Shown here one piece after another: positions 63,017-64,000 of a stretch of 64,000 nucleotides of DNA. The DNA is from Desulfacinum sp. GTDB taxonomy: Bacteria; Desulfobacterota; Syntrophobacteria; Syntrophobacterales; DSM-9756. The notes below the pieces were generated by a model. It did no database searches, had not been told where the DNA came from, and was given only the letters and a program-made list of their open reading frames with translations. The stretch's first letter is position 1. Every line of letters starts with the position of its first letter. The position numbers and the translations under genes are program-made. The stretch is from NCBI GenBank assembly GCA_014359885.1, contig JACIYN010000020.1, positions 1 to 64,000 on the forward strand, given 5' to 3'.

Positions 63017-64000
63017 ATGCATCCGGTTGAGATCAAGAAAGGCATCTACAATGTGGGCGTGGTGGACTGGAACATCCGGGACTTCCACGGGTATTCCACT
63101 TACAAGGGAACCACCTACAACGCCTATCTGGCTCTGGACGAAAAGAAGGCCCTTTTCGACACCGTCAAAAAACCCTTCTGGAGCCAGCTTCTGCACAACA
63201 TCCGAAAGCTCACCGACCCGCGCTCCATCGATTACCTCATCGTGAACCACGTGGAAATGGATCATTCGGGGGCCATCGCCGAGGTGATCGAGGCGATTCA
63301 GCCGGAAAAGGTCTTCTGCTCCGCCATGGGGAAAAAGGCCCTGGATGCCCATTTCGGCGCGGATCGCTGGCCGTTGGAGGTGGTCAAATCGGGCCAGCAG
63401 ATTTCTCTCGGCTCCCGGACCGTCACGTTCCTGGAAACGCGGATGCTCCACTGGCCGGACAGCATGTTCAGCTACATCCCGGAAGAAAAGCTTCTCATCT
63501 CCAGCGACGCCTTCGGCCAGCATTGGGCCACCAGCGAGACCTTCGACGACGAGGTGGCCCTTTCGGAACTATTGCGGCACGCGGCCAAGTACTACGCCAA
63601 CATCCTGCTCCCCTATTCCCCGCTCATTCAAAAGCTTCTGGGCACCGTGTCGGAGCTGGGCCTTGAGATCGACACGATCGCCCCGGACCACGGGATCATC
63701 TGGCGCAGCCGGCCGCAGGCCATCCTGGAGGCCTACGACACCTGGAGTCGCCAGGAAGCCCGACGCAAGGCTCTCATCATCTACGACACCATGTGGCAAA
63801 GCACGGAAAAGATGGCCCATGCCGTGGCATCCGGCCTCGCCGAGGAAGGGGTGTCGTTCAAGATCCTGAGTCTCAAGCACAACCACCGAAGCGACGTGAT
63901 GACGGAAGTCCTGGACAGCCGCGCGCTCATCTTCGGCTCCCCCACGCTCAACAACGGCATGCTCCCCACCATGGCCGACATGCTCTGCTACCTCAAGGGC
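63017..64000 (+). CDS. Flavodiiron protein (FprA/rubredoxin:oxygen oxidoreductase), truncated by window end
   Basis: The first 328 codons of an A-type flavoprotein that reduces O2 or NO in anaerobes. The beta-lactamase-like diiron domain (~1-250) shows the ligand motif HVEMDHSG (HxExD), MLHWPDSMFSY, ISSDAFGQH and IAPDHGIIW. The flavodoxin domain starts at about 255 with KALIIYDTMWQSTEKMAHAV (FMN phosphate loop) and continues SRALIFGSPTLNNGMLPTMA. GGAGG precedes the ATG at 63017. The frame has no stop before base 64000. It belongs with perR and rbr as an oxygen-defence cluster. Confidence 0.93.
   Translation, partial: MHPVEIKKGIYNVGVVDWNIRDFHGYSTYKGTTYNAYLALDEKKALFDTVKKPFWSQLLHNIRKLTDPRSIDYLIVNHVEMDHSGAIAEVIEAIQPEKVFCSAMGKKALDAHFGADRWPLEVVKSGQQISLGSRTVTFLETRMLHWPDSMFSYIPEEKLLISSDAFGQHWATSETFDDEVALSELLRHAAKYYANILLPYSPLIQKLLGTVSELGLEIDTIAPDHGIIWRSRPQAILEAYDTWSRQEARRKALIIYDTMWQSTEKMAHAVASGLAEEGVSFKILSLKHNHRSDVMTEVLDSRALIFGSPTLNNGMLPTMADMLCYLKG

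Overview
The window looks like the chromosome of a high-GC anaerobic deltaproteobacterium (Desulfobacterota, probably near Syntrophobacteria). This is inferred from gene content: split-subunit glycyl-tRNA synthetase, a PerR-rubrerythrin-flavodiiron oxidative-stress cluster, corrinoid methyltransferase genes and a giant GlmS-like protein. No 16S rRNA is present, so the placement is an inference.

1-9.4 kb is a recombination locus under attack by mobile DNA. It reads on the minus strand: a decayed DruA-like (DUF4338) gene overlapping a decayed IS66-type transposase, then recC, a 1.5-kb gap with a large inverted repeat dimer and an ORF-less group II intron, then recB, which is cut off by an IS1634-family element that leaves the window at base 1. 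9.4-13.9 kb carries a secreted nuclease, two PilZ paralogues, a small secreted protein, an excisionase-like HTH protein and a tyrosine recombinase ending next to a tRNA-Arg(CCG) gene, as in an integrated element. 14.1-16.7 kb holds small conserved genes (PEBP, DUF1848, DUF72).

16.9-29.0 kb is a coherent methylated-amine island: an RpiR-type regulator with a palindromic operator, soxBDAG (heterotetrameric sarcosine oxidase), an MttB-type methyltransferase with its corrinoid protein, and a complete OpuC-type glycine betaine ABC transporter. The likely logic is uptake of betaine, corrinoid-dependent demethylation, and oxidation of the resulting N-methylglycines to glycine and methylene-tetrahydrofolate. 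29.2-36.0 kb has an MmgE/PrpD gene followed by a 1,814-residue glutaminase/SIS protein whose glutaminase domain is split by a large insertion. It is the least explained gene here. 36.4-42.6 kb has a four-PAS hybrid histidine kinase facing a tetR-emrA-emrB efflux operon.

43.3-52.5 kb is mostly housekeeping: glyQS, a BON lipoprotein, an MFS transporter, an OmpA/glycine-zipper lipoprotein, an RsmG-SPOUT methyltransferase fusion, an RluA-type pseudouridine synthase and a nitroreductase. 52.8-58.4 kb has a ugpBAEC-type ABC transporter facing a HAD phosphatase and a MarR regulator. 58.6-61.2 kb is an M1 aminopeptidase. 61.7-64.0 kb is a PerR-type regulator with a perfect operator, rubrerythrin and a flavodiiron protein that runs off the end.

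Several dispersed palindromic repeat families fill the gaps between genes. One copy lies in frame inside recC, and mosaic cassettes bounded by inverted 'TAGGAGnCTGTCCGA' ends begin at the stop codons of two genes.
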